This document shows positions 56,722-64,000 of a stretch of 64,000 nucleotides of DNA, piece by piece. The stretch lies in assembly GCA_946479985.1 (NCBI GenBank), contig CAMLIF010000006.1, positions 1 through 64,000 on the forward strand, written 5' to 3'. The first letter of the stretch is position 1. Every line of letters starts with the position of its first letter. Below the pieces are notes generated by a model. It saw only the letters and a list, made by a program, of their open reading frames with translations. It had not been told where the DNA came from and did no database searches. The DNA is from an uncultured Flavobacteriales bacterium. Lineage in GTDB: Bacteria > Bacteroidota > Bacteroidia > Flavobacteriales > Crocinitomicaceae. A program made the translations under genes and the position numbers.

Positions 56722-56737
56722 AATCATCCGCTGCTTA
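56722..56737. repeat. inverted repeat, right arm (includes a stop codon)
   Basis: AATCATCCGCTGCTTA, complementary to 56609-56624 with one mismatch. Its TTA is the stop of the DUF4956 gene on the minus strand. Confidence 0.6.
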
Positions 56738-57409
56738 ATCTTCATTATTAAACTGCATGGTATTCCCACCAAAGCTTTGTTCGTCGCCGTAATAGAAGAT
56801 GAGGAGTTGTGCGCAATCACGAAGGAAGTCAATTTTACCGATTTCAATTCTATTGATCTTTAAACCTGTGCGTTTGGAAACGTCAGCAACCATTTCTTCG
56901 TATTTGTCGGGAGTAATCAGATCAATACGTTCGTACTGAATTACTTTACGCGTTTCGTGCTTCAGGAGCCAAACATTCTCTAATCCGAAGGTCAGTAAGA
57001 TTAATGCACCGTTCATTAAAGCCATTTCGGATACGGAGATCTTGTTGGAAGAAAGTGCGTTAATCACTGAAACCCCAATTACAAGGAACAAGTAGGTCAT
57101 TTCCTTAATCTCGATGCTTTCTGTTCGGTAACGCAGAATTCCGAAAATGGCGAAAAGCCCAAGCCCCATTCCGGTGTCGATATCGAGTTTTTTCAGACCG
57201 AAACACAGGAAAAATGTGATCATTCCGATCAGGTAGTATGTGAACAAGTAATCTTTTCTTCTCGATTTCGGGTAATAAAGAACACGAATCAAAATTGTGA
57301 TTACCAATAAGTTCACTCCCAATCTAAATAGAAGCGAATAAAAATCGGTGTTGAAATATTGGATGTCCATTGATTCCGGACGGGCTTTCAGTAAAATGTT
57401 AGCTAGCAT
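56735..57409 (-). CDS. DUF4956 membrane protein
   Basis: 224 residues. At least four transmembrane segments (residues 27-45, 57-75, 80-97 and 110-150), then a cytoplasmic C-terminal domain with VADVSKRTGLKINRIEIGKIDFLRDCAQLLIFYYG. DUF4956 proteins often sit next to VTC-type polyphosphate polymerases, as here, and are thought to be their membrane partner. Overlaps the neighbouring VTC gene by 11 bases. Confidence 0.85.
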   Translation of the reverse strand: MLANILLKARPESMDIQYFNTDFYSLLFRLGVNLLVITILIRVLYYPKSRRKDYLFTYYLIGMITFFLCFGLKKLDIDTGMGLGLFAIFGILRYRTESIEIKEMTYLFLVIGVSVINALSSNKISVSEMALMNGALILLTFGLENVWLLKHETRKVIQYERIDLITPDKYEEMVADVSKRTGLKINRIEIGKIDFLRDCAQLLIFYYGDEQSFGGNTMQFNNED

Positions 57410-58175
57410 TCTTGGAGAGTTTTTGAATAAAGAGTTGTTTCGATTTGAAACGGTTTGTTTTTAAACTGAATTGATTCTCGTGTATGTCCATCATGCCAAA
57501 ACAGAATTTCGAAATGCGGAACGGACGTATTAATTTGGTGCGCATCAGTTGGAAAAAGGGTGATGTGCGGTCCAGCTTGGGTTGTTTTAATTCGGCAATA
57601 ACGATTTGTGAAAGTGTTTGACTCACAGTAGGATCAATCGTGTGATCGCCATTCTTGATGTCATAATCAATTGTCAAACGTTCTTCGCAATGTTTATTCA
57701 CCAGCGTAATTCTGCTGTATGTATTCAGCATTACAGGTTTCAGTTCCTTGTAATTCGGAATTCTGGACACCAGGAATTCCTTTTCCGAATCGGAGAAATC
57801 ATTGTGAATATCCGGAATCGGGATGCGCTTTTTATCAGTTCTGCCTTTTTTCTTTTCTTTCACCTCCAGGAAACTCATTCCGGTGTCTAAATACGTTCTC
57901 ATGCGCACTTTGAACCGGCGAGGAATGGAGCGGTGATGATCATGAAAAAAAGAATAGCTTTCATCGTCGAAATACTGGCTCGTATAATTAAAAACCACTT
58001 TCCCTTCAATGTTCAACACATCGTAATATGGTAAAATAGCTTCTAAAATTTCCGGTAGTTGATTCAAATGGAACGCGAATTTCTCATCGGTTCTATTCAT
58101 TAACGGCGCACGCGACAATTCCTCCAGGGAAATGCCGTTAAACTTGTGTAAAAGTTCCGTTAACTTAGTCTTCAT
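57399..58175 (-). CDS. VTC-domain polyphosphate polymerase-like protein
   Basis: 258 residues. The pattern NRTDEKFAFHL, SIPRRFKVRMRTYLDTGMSFLEVKEKKKGRTDKKR, LNTYSRITLV and LTIDYDIKNG matches the VTC triphosphate-tunnel fold, with Lys/Arg lining the phosphate tunnel. Members polymerise polyphosphate from ATP or bind it. First gene of the operon with the DUF4956 protein, a common pair. The exopolyphosphatase at 62187 lies 4 kb away, so synthesis and breakdown genes are close. Confidence 0.82.
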   Translation of the reverse strand: MKTKLTELLHKFNGISLEELSRAPLMNRTDEKFAFHLNQLPEILEAILPYYDVLNIEGKVVFNYTSQYFDDESYSFFHDHHRSIPRRFKVRMRTYLDTGMSFLEVKEKKKGRTDKKRIPIPDIHNDFSDSEKEFLVSRIPNYKELKPVMLNTYSRITLVNKHCEERLTIDYDIKNGDHTIDPTVSQTLSQIVIAELKQPKLDRTSPFFQLMRTKLIRPFRISKFCFGMMDIHENQFSLKTNRFKSKQLFIQKLSKNAS

Positions 58176-58338
58176 GATTTAGTAAAAATAAGGAAAGATT
58201 CGACTAACGGTCAATCCTTCATCAAATTTAAAGAACTTATCTGAAAACTGTTAAATATTCCGTAACCGTTATCAGTACACGGATTCCGCGATTGCAGACA
58301 TAAAAAAACTGCGGCAGATAGCCGGAAAGTGTAGTTGT

Positions 58339-58992
58339 TTAATCGCCTAATAACTGTTCCAATTCGCGCAAATTGGATTTTTGAAGCACAGAAGAAGGAG
58401 TAATTCCTCGCTTCAGGAGTCGTTTTTCGGTTGTATTACCCCAGGCAATCACCTTTGATTCGGATGGAAGGTCATTCACTTCCAAAAACGCTTCCACATT
58501 ACTCGGACTGGTGAAAACATATACATCAAAATAATTCAATTCCAAACCCGTCAGGATTGTTTCGTAAACAAGCAGTTCGAAGCGCTGACCAGCCGGAATC
58601 TGTGAAGAAATGGAACGGTTTGATTTTGTTGACAAGGGGAAAATTACTTTTCTCTTGTTTAACCAACCGAGAAATTCCAGCGCAACGGCATCAGGCTGCC
58701 CCGCATTTGAGCCAACAAAGTCTGCTTTGAGTCCGTAGGTTTCAAGACGTTTGGCAGTCCCGCTTCCTATGCAGGCAAAACTGTAATTTCTATCCTTAAG
58801 AGATTCAATGAAAAATTCCACAGACCGCGGAGACGAAAAGAAAACAACCTCAGCATCCGGAATAGAATTATAAGGAATTGGTTTAAAAGAAATAAGTGAC
58901 TTAGCAACAAGTTTAATGTCGTTTGAATTGCAAAAATGAAGAAACGCAGGATCTACTATCTCAGAATTCGAAAGAAAAAGGTTAGTCTTCAT
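58339..58992 (-). CDS. hemD: uroporphyrinogen-III synthase
   Basis: 217 residues. Cyclises hydroxymethylbilane to uroporphyrinogen III. The family is poorly conserved; the features here are VVFFSSPRSVEFFIESL, FACIGSGTAKRLETYGLKADFVG and VYVFTSPSNVEAFLEV, at the two domain interfaces of HemD. Position directly after hemC, with an 11-base overlap, makes the assignment secure. Confidence 0.88.
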   Translation of the reverse strand: MKTNLFLSNSEIVDPAFLHFCNSNDIKLVAKSLISFKPIPYNSIPDAEVVFFSSPRSVEFFIESLKDRNYSFACIGSGTAKRLETYGLKADFVGSNAGQPDAVALEFLGWLNKRKVIFPLSTKSNRSISSQIPAGQRFELLVYETILTGLELNYFDVYVFTSPSNVEAFLEVNDLPSESKVIAWGNTTEKRLLKRGITPSSVLQKSNLRELEQLLGD

Positions 58993-59884
58993 CTTCCTCT
59001 TCCGGCGTTAGCAAAGCATCTAATACTACATCAACCATTTCGGCATCGTGGGGCCCTTCAAATTCAAACCATTGAGCACCTTCTTCCCAGTCTGCAGAAT
59101 AAGAAACCAGCAAACGTCCTTCCTCTGGGCAATAAACGCCCAACGGAAGCTGACATCCGCCATCCATTCTGTTTAAAACGGAACGTTCCATTTCAATTTT
59201 TGCCTGTACATCTTTATGATTTAACGCTTGCAAAAATTCAAACAATGTTTTGTCCTCTTCTCTGATCTGCAATGCCAAAACACCTTGCGCCGGAGCCGGA
59301 ACAAATTCTTCCGGATCCAGAACCACTTCTTTCATTCCCTGAAGATCGAGGTTCAGGCGGGAAAGACCTGCTTTTGCCAATAAAATTGCATCATAATCAC
59401 CTTTCACCAGTTTGTTCAGACGCGTTGGAACATTTCCGCGAAGATCTTTGATCTCCACATCTGATCGGTAACCAACCATTTGCGATTTTCTACGGGCAGA
59501 TGACGTTCCTACAACCGCATTTTTTTTCAATCCCCAGTGCTGGGTTTCGTCAATAGCTCGTGGATGAATCAACAATACATCGGCAGGGTTCTCGCGGTCA
59601 GAAACTGCCGCAATCATTAAACCAACAGGTGGGTTCGTTTCCAAATCTTTGTGCGAATGAACTGCCAGATCAATAGATTTCTCCAATAAAGCCTGTTCAA
59701 TTTCCTTGGTGAAAAATCCTTTTCCTTCCAATTTATCAAAACTCAGATCCTGGATGGCATCTCCCTGGGTTGTGATGATCGTAATGGTAACTTCTGCCCC
59801 CAGATCTTCCAATTGTTTTTTCACAGTATTTGCCTGCCAAAGAGCAAGATCACTTCCTCTGGAGCCAATTCGGATTTTTTGCAT
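58982..59884 (-). CDS. hemC: hydroxymethylbilane synthase (porphobilinogen deaminase)
   Basis: 300 residues. IRIGSRGSDLALWQANTVKKQL at the N-terminus, VHSHKDLETNPPVG, RGNVPTRLNKLVKGDYDAILLAKAGL and the dipyrromethane-cofactor Cys in DGGCQLPLGVY. Builds the linear tetrapyrrole for heme. Eight bases downstream of hemA on the minus strand; overlaps hemD by 11 bases. Confidence 0.97.
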   Translation of the reverse strand: MQKIRIGSRGSDLALWQANTVKKQLEDLGAEVTITIITTQGDAIQDLSFDKLEGKGFFTKEIEQALLEKSIDLAVHSHKDLETNPPVGLMIAAVSDRENPADVLLIHPRAIDETQHWGLKKNAVVGTSSARRKSQMVGYRSDVEIKDLRGNVPTRLNKLVKGDYDAILLAKAGLSRLNLDLQGMKEVVLDPEEFVPAPAQGVLALQIREEDKTLFEFLQALNHKDVQAKIEMERSVLNRMDGGCQLPLGVYCPEEGRLLVSYSADWEEGAQWFEFEGPHDAEMVDVVLDALLTPEEEDED

Positions 59885-59892
59885 GGGGAAAA

Positions 59893-61140
59893 TTAAGATT
59901 TAAAAAGGATTTCTTTTGCCATAATCATTGGCATACTCATGTATTTCTTTTCCATGTAACCAACAATTTTCTCCAAAACCGCAAGTGATTCAGTATCCAA
60001 TTGTTCGATATCATTTTTGAAAACTTCATTGAAAGCGGTTGCTTTGATGTCCTTTACCATTTGAGGAACAGGTCTCATAGCTATTTCAATAGAACGCAAT
60101 TTTGCAGCGTTAATAAAGGATTTGCAGGATTCGTTGATAATTGCTTCTACCTGGTCAATTTCATTTGAACGCATCACTAAGTTTGCGTCTGAAATTTTCT
60201 GAAGTGTATTGATGGAAATCTGTTTTGTCGGGAAATTCAAATGAACCTCATCAGCAATATCATTCGGTAAAGCGAGGTCAATGGTGATTTTCGCGTCCAT
60301 ATCTCCCTGAAGTAACTTATCGTACAAATCCGTATCGATAATTGTATCTTCAGAACCTGTACATGTTACCAGAACATCAAAGCCACCATCATAAAACGGT
60401 AATTCAGATAAAGGAAATGCTTCTCCGTTCAATTCTTCCGCAAGCGGCAATGCATTTGCCAACGTTCTGTTGAACAACGTGAATTTTGTCATTCCGTGCT
60501 TTTTCAGGAAACGGGCCATTGCCGTATTGGTAACTCCTGTTCCAACAACCAAAACACGTGCATCATTCGGAACATCCAAACTTTGTAAACGCTGGTATGC
60601 AATGGAAACTACAGAAACAGGCCGTTCAGAAATTTTTGTTTCCGAATAAACACGTTTTGCAGTAAGAATTGTTTCGTTAAACAAGATTCTCAATGTGTCA
60701 CCTGAAAGATTCATTGTTCTCGACTGTTCATAAGCCTGACGAACCTGTGTAATAATTTCGCGTTCACCTATAACCAAAGAATCAATGGAAGAAGCCACCC
60801 GGAACAAATGCGAAACAGCATCCATTCTATTATAGATTTCGGCTTTACTTGAATAATAAGCCGTCATTTCTCCATCCATTTCAGGATACAATTCAGAAAA
60901 GAAAGTATGTAAAAAAGATGCGTCAACTACCAGATTGGAAACGAAGAAATACTCTACCCGGTTACAAGTAGATAAAAATACCATCTCGTCAAACGCAAGC
61001 TGAGATTTTAAATGCTCAAAACGCGCCTGCTGTTTTTCCGTTTCAATATGTAAACGACCAATATGACGGACGTCTAAATTGCGATGGGTAAAAGCTATAC
61101 TGTGTATCTGTTTTATCACTTTGCGAGGAATTTCCTTCAA
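59893..61140 (-). CDS. hemA: glutamyl-tRNA reductase
   Basis: 415 residues. Converts glutamyl-tRNA to glutamate-1-semialdehyde, the first step of heme synthesis. Contains STCNRVEYFF with the catalytic Cys, IGEREIITQVRQAYEQS, the NADP motif VLVVGTGVTNTAMARFL, and HIGRLHIETEK at the N-terminus. Start: the frame opens with TTG at 61140, but a GTG at 61119 gives the natural VIKQIHSIAFTHRN opening and lies 28 bases from a -7-like box (GAATTTTG, minus strand), so 61119 is plausible. Confidence 0.93.
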   Translation of the reverse strand: MKEIPRKVIKQIHSIAFTHRNLDVRHIGRLHIETEKQQARFEHLKSQLAFDEMVFLSTCNRVEYFFVSNLVVDASFLHTFFSELYPEMDGEMTAYYSSKAEIYNRMDAVSHLFRVASSIDSLVIGEREIITQVRQAYEQSRTMNLSGDTLRILFNETILTAKRVYSETKISERPVSVVSIAYQRLQSLDVPNDARVLVVGTGVTNTAMARFLKKHGMTKFTLFNRTLANALPLAEELNGEAFPLSELPFYDGGFDVLVTCTGSEDTIIDTDLYDKLLQGDMDAKITIDLALPNDIADEVHLNFPTKQISINTLQKISDANLVMRSNEIDQVEAIINESCKSFINAAKLRSIEIAMRPVPQMVKDIKATAFNEVFKNDIEQLDTESLAVLEKIVGYMEKKYMSMPMIMAKEILFKS

Positions 61141-61379
61141 CTACGTGCAAAATTCGTTATTGGATCGCGTTTTTTTGTCAAATGATTGTCATAAGCGCTA
61201 ATTTAGAATCTTTATAAACAAAGGAGCAGTGCGGAGTTCAGGGCAAAACAGGAGGTAAAAGTGAGCGGGAAGGGCAAATGTGGATATAAAGAAACTGCAA
61301 GCAACTAAACAGCACCGGGATTTTATTAGCGCCCTCTTGATTTAAGGTTAAAATTCTAACAGATTTCATAAGCACGGAT

Positions 61380-62135
61380 TTATTTTCCCCCGTTAGCTTT
61401 CAAATCGGCCAGACAATTCGCATCAAATACAGGAATCGGGCTGTTTCCAACCAAATTAGCAACCGCGCTTCCGGTTTCTGCTTCCCAATACATCAGACAG
61501 TCTTCGTTAATACAATGAGCGCCGTAACTAGCATCCTGATGATTATTGATCATAGTTGAACCCAGGTTTACGAGGCCGAGGATATGACCAATTTCATGAT
61601 TCATAACCATTGTTTCCAGTTTATACCTTTCCGGTTCGATGAAATCATCTGAGTTTTCATGAATACTTTTTTCGTAAATAACCATCGAAGTATTGAAATA
61701 TGCCTGTCCGAGTACAACCGAAGACCCTTCGTTTTCAGCCGACTGTCCATCTAAGAAAATGAATGTTATTGCAATGGTTTTTTTATACGTAAACTCAGAC
61801 CTTTCGTCGTCTTCGATATCTTTTACGTCTGAAATGGAATAACTGGTTTTTCCCTGGGCAGCTATTTCTTTATAGACCATGGAAACTCCACCTTTCTTGT
61901 TACAGCGTGACTCGAGCAAAGTTTTCAAATTTGCCACGGCAGCATCTGTTGGTTTGTAACCTGTCATGTAAATAATCTGAATAACCAGCTTTTCGTATTT
62001 ACCATCGGAAAGAATTTCATCAGACCAGGAGCCGACAGACTGGCGATGGTGCTTATTTATTTTGCGTTTGCTGTCTTTTCTACAAGAAGAGAAACCCACT
62101 AACAGAAGCAGTAACAAAAGAAAAAACCGGTTCAT
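61380..62135 (-). CDS. metzincin-like zinc metalloprotease lipoprotein
   Basis: 251 residues from the ATG at 62133-62135 (earlier in-frame ATG at 62156 lacks a good signal). Lipobox VGFSSC. The motif MNHEIGHILGLVNLG is HExxHxxGxxN..G, and CLMYWE provides the Met-turn, both typical of metzincin proteases. Note Asn instead of His or Asp as the third ligand. It is a lipid-anchored protease facing the periplasm or surface, related to the flavobacterial membrane metalloproteases. Target unknown. Confidence 0.78.
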   Translation of the reverse strand: MNRFFLLLLLLLVGFSSCRKDSKRKINKHHRQSVGSWSDEILSDGKYEKLVIQIIYMTGYKPTDAAVANLKTLLESRCNKKGGVSMVYKEIAAQGKTSYSISDVKDIEDDERSEFTYKKTIAITFIFLDGQSAENEGSSVVLGQAYFNTSMVIYEKSIHENSDDFIEPERYKLETMVMNHEIGHILGLVNLGSTMINNHQDASYGAHCINEDCLMYWEAETGSAVANLVGNSPIPVFDANCLADLKANGGK

Positions 62136-62186
62136 ACCTCTACATTTTGAATTCAATTAAAGGTATGAAAGTAAAAGTAAAGAATC

Positions 62187-63062
62187 CTAATTTCGGAAAT
62201 TTAAATCGAAGATTATACCATCCGACAAACCAATTCTAGGAACAATAATATCATCTGCTCCCATGGTTTCCAGGCAAAAAGTGAAAATTTCAAGGGCTGG
62301 AATAATGACATCCGCTCTATCCAGTTTCAATTGGAACAAATCCATTCGCTGACCGATACTGAGTGGTTCCAATTGCTGATACAGTTCTCTCATTGCTGAA
62401 AGCTGAATAGGCGCTTTTTCCTTCGCTCCAAGTAATTTGTGGATCTTATTTATATTTCCTCCTGTTCCGTATATCAAATGCGGATTGTCTTCTACATGAG
62501 TACGGATCCATTCTTTCAATGCATTCCAATCTTTCTTATCTACTTTCCCTTTCAGCATACGCACAGTTCCAATATCGAAGCTTTTCGCTGCAACACGTTC
62601 TCCATGCTCAAAGACATTTATTTCGGTAGAGCCGCCACCAACATCAATAACCAGATAAGGCTTGCTGTTATCAATATCAAGTAACGAAAACGTTCCAAAG
62701 ATCAAACGCGCTTCTTCATCACCTGAAATGATCTCAATCTCGATTCCCGTTTCTCTCTTTACTTCTGCAATGATTTCCTTTCCGTTCTCTGCATCGCGCA
62801 TAGCAGACGTGGCACAAGCGCGTAAATCGGAAACATTGAAAATGTCAGAGATCAATGAAAACGCCTTCATTGTTTTTACAAAATCTGACGATTTCTTCTC
62901 ACTTATCCTGCCGAATTCAAACACTTCACCACCCAAACGTAAAGGCAGGCGGGTATATGAAATCTTCTTTACATAAGGGTGGCCATCCTCGTTATCGATT
63001 TCACCGATCAGAAGTCGGGCAGCATTTGAGCCAATGTCTATAGCAGCGTATTTTTTTGCCAT
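62187..63062 (-). CDS. ppx: exopolyphosphatase / Ppx-GppA family protein
   Basis: 291 residues from ATG 63060-63062. ASKHA-fold: YAAIDIGSNAARLLIGEI (phosphate 1), RACATSAMRDAENG, ISGDEEARLIFG, and VIDVGGGSTEINVFEHG (phosphate 2), then YGTGGNINKI. Hydrolyses polyphosphate or pppGpp; the C-terminal HD-like domain of larger family members is absent. The upstream extension of the frame is non-coding. It lies 4 kb from a polyphosphate polymerase-like gene. Confidence 0.9.
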   Translation of the reverse strand: MAKKYAAIDIGSNAARLLIGEIDNEDGHPYVKKISYTRLPLRLGGEVFEFGRISEKKSSDFVKTMKAFSLISDIFNVSDLRACATSAMRDAENGKEIIAEVKRETGIEIEIISGDEEARLIFGTFSLLDIDNSKPYLVIDVGGGSTEINVFEHGERVAAKSFDIGTVRMLKGKVDKKDWNALKEWIRTHVEDNPHLIYGTGGNINKIHKLLGAKEKAPIQLSAMRELYQQLEPLSIGQRMDLFQLKLDRADVIIPALEIFTFCLETMGADDIIVPRIGLSDGIIFDLNFRN

Positions 63063-63124
63063 GCAGAAAAACAATTTCCATAAAAGTAACAAGCTTCCGG
63101 AAAAAGCACCGTTTAACATCAAAT

Positions 63125-63154
63125 AAAAAAAGCCATCCGTATAAACGAATGGCT
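63125..63154 (-). terminator. terminator of the T9SS-cargo gene
   Basis: Minus-strand hairpin GCCATTCGT pairing with ACGGATGGC (one mismatch), followed by TTTTTTATTT. It closes the gene that ends at 63180. Confidence 0.85.
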
Positions 63155-63179
63155 CTTTTATAAAATTCAGAGAACTTAA

Positions 63180-64000
63180 TTAGTTCACAATCACTTTTTT
63201 CGTAGCAATCTGTGTTGCTGATTCGAAACGAACAAAATAAATCCCTTTTGCGAATCCTTGAACTGAAACCGTTTCAGAAATACCGTTTACAAGTGTTTTA
63301 GGCTCACGAACTACTTTACCATCTTCAGATAGAACCGTGAATGTTAATGCATCAACGCCATTGCTTACAATTACGAACTGCTCAGAAGCAGGATTCGGAG
63401 AAATTGTTACGTCGAAAGAAGCGACTTCTTCCAAACCTAAACACTCATCTACCAAAATGCTTTGCGCTGCAGTGTTCTCACACCCGTTTGCATCCACGTA
63501 AGTATATGTTACAACTGTAGATCCCAAACCAGCCACTGCCGGATCAAAAGATCCGCCTGAAACTCCGGTTCCCGAATAATCACCACCAGCCGGTGAACCA
63601 CCGCCCAATGCTACTGCGCTGTTGTAGATACATAAATCATTAAACGCTCCCAAAGTAACCGTTGGAAGTGGATTTACAGTAATCGTCATTGAACCGTTTG
63701 AATTACATTCTCCCGGAGCGGAAGTAGCTGTAAACGTATAAGTTGTAGTTGCCGTATTATTAATTGCAGGTGACCAAACTCCGGAAATATTATTCGTAGA
63801 AGTTGTAGGTAAAGCAGAAATTGCATCTCCCGCACAGAAAGGTCCAACCGCATTGAATGCAGGATCAACCATCGGATTAACAACAATTTGAAGTGTTGTA
63901 GAAGTTCCACACTGACCAGCATCCGGAGCAAAAGTATACGTTGTTGTTGCAGTATTATTTAACGCCGGACTCCATGATCCCGTTACTCCATCTGTTGAAG
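63180..64000 (-). CDS. repeat-rich T9SS type A cargo protein, C-terminal part (runs off the right edge)
   Basis: The frame is open across the window edge, at least 273 codons; an internal Met at 63872 is not the real start. Repeat units of about 80 residues: WSPALNNTATTTYTFAPDAG and WSPAINNTATTTYTFTATSA, each followed by TxTxxVNPxPxVxxxF..xC, in the style of adhesin or PKD-like surface proteins. The end is a T9SS type A sorting domain (FDVTISPNPASEQFVIVSNG, later KGIYFVRFES and KKVIVN). Secreted and surface-attached; the N-terminal part lies outside. A terminator follows. Confidence 0.88.
   Translation of the reverse strand, partial: STDGVTGSWSPALNNTATTTYTFAPDAGQCGTSTTLQIVVNPMVDPAFNAVGPFCAGDAISALPTTSTNNISGVWSPAINNTATTTYTFTATSAPGECNSNGSMTITVNPLPTVTLGAFNDLCIYNSAVALGGGSPAGGDYSGTGVSGGSFDPAVAGLGSTVVTYTYVDANGCENTAAQSILVDECLGLEEVASFDVTISPNPASEQFVIVSNGVDALTFTVLSEDGKVVREPKTLVNGISETVSVQGFAKGIYFVRFESATQIATKKVIVN

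Noticed and set aside
1..64000. tRNA, rRNA, riboswitch or CRISPR array
   Set aside because: None was recognised on either strand by eye; a tRNAscan-type and Rfam covariance search would be needed to exclude small RNAs.

Overview
The window reads as a chromosome segment of a Bacteroidota species, order Flavobacteriales. The Crocinitomicaceae (Fluviicola-like) are my best guess, by inference only. The signs are type IX secretion C-terminal sorting domains, several -7 boxes of the Bacteroidota type (TAnnTTTG), an almost complete lack of Shine-Dalgarno sequences, lipoboxes and short signal peptides on many small secreted proteins, and about 40% GC in core genes (24 of 60 bases counted at 12001-12060). 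No rRNA, tRNA, CRISPR array, transposase or integrase was recognised. No gene-free stretch exceeds about 290 bases.

Layout, left half. 1-468 is the N-terminal part of a YgiQ-type radical SAM protein. 567-5666 holds a lipoprotein and a 1342-residue secreted YwqK/MORN-like repeat protein. 5882-8412 is leucyl aminopeptidase plus pdxA. 8505-13258 is the classic DUF177-rpmF-plsX-fabH-accB-accC cluster for ribosomal protein L32 and fatty-acid initiation. 13479-14983 is an ECF sigma factor with an overlapping anti-sigma-like membrane protein, closed by a terminator. 15223-22166 is a tightly overlapping SpoIIM / DUF4129-like / DUF4350-like / MoxR ATPase / DUF58 operon.

Accessory middle, 22119-29232. 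The 3' end of the DUF58 gene is repeated as a severed 48-bp copy 628 bp downstream, enclosing one small secreted-protein gene. Next come a very AT-rich type II restriction-modification pair (25% or less GC in the lines counted), then a run of three unusual enzymes: a DUF1826/dioxygenase-like protein, a papain-like cysteine hydrolase and a GCS/glutamine-synthetase-fold amidoligase-like protein. This trio is the best candidate for an undescribed system.

Right half. 29326-42195 mixes an ALDH7-type aldehyde dehydrogenase, a type B T9SS cargo protein, many small secreted proteins, a decayed VOC-protein fragment, an HxlR regulator divergent from an azoreductase, a 3D-domain protein, a TPR protein, a methyltransferase, a GNAT acetyltransferase, a DUF6150 repeat protein, and an ArsR regulator with an SRPBCC-VOC fusion. 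On the minus strand (42446-46643) a peptide-type solute-binding lipoprotein and a TonB-dependent receptor form an apparent operon. 47837-54146 carries methylmalonyl-CoA epimerase, a HAD phosphatase and sucA-sucB, ended by a perfect 38-bp palindrome. The last 10 kb, mostly minus strand, hold a DUF4956 / VTC-type polyphosphate polymerase pair, hemA-hemC-hemD, a metzincin-like lipoprotein, an exopolyphosphatase and the C-terminus of a T9SS type A repeat protein.
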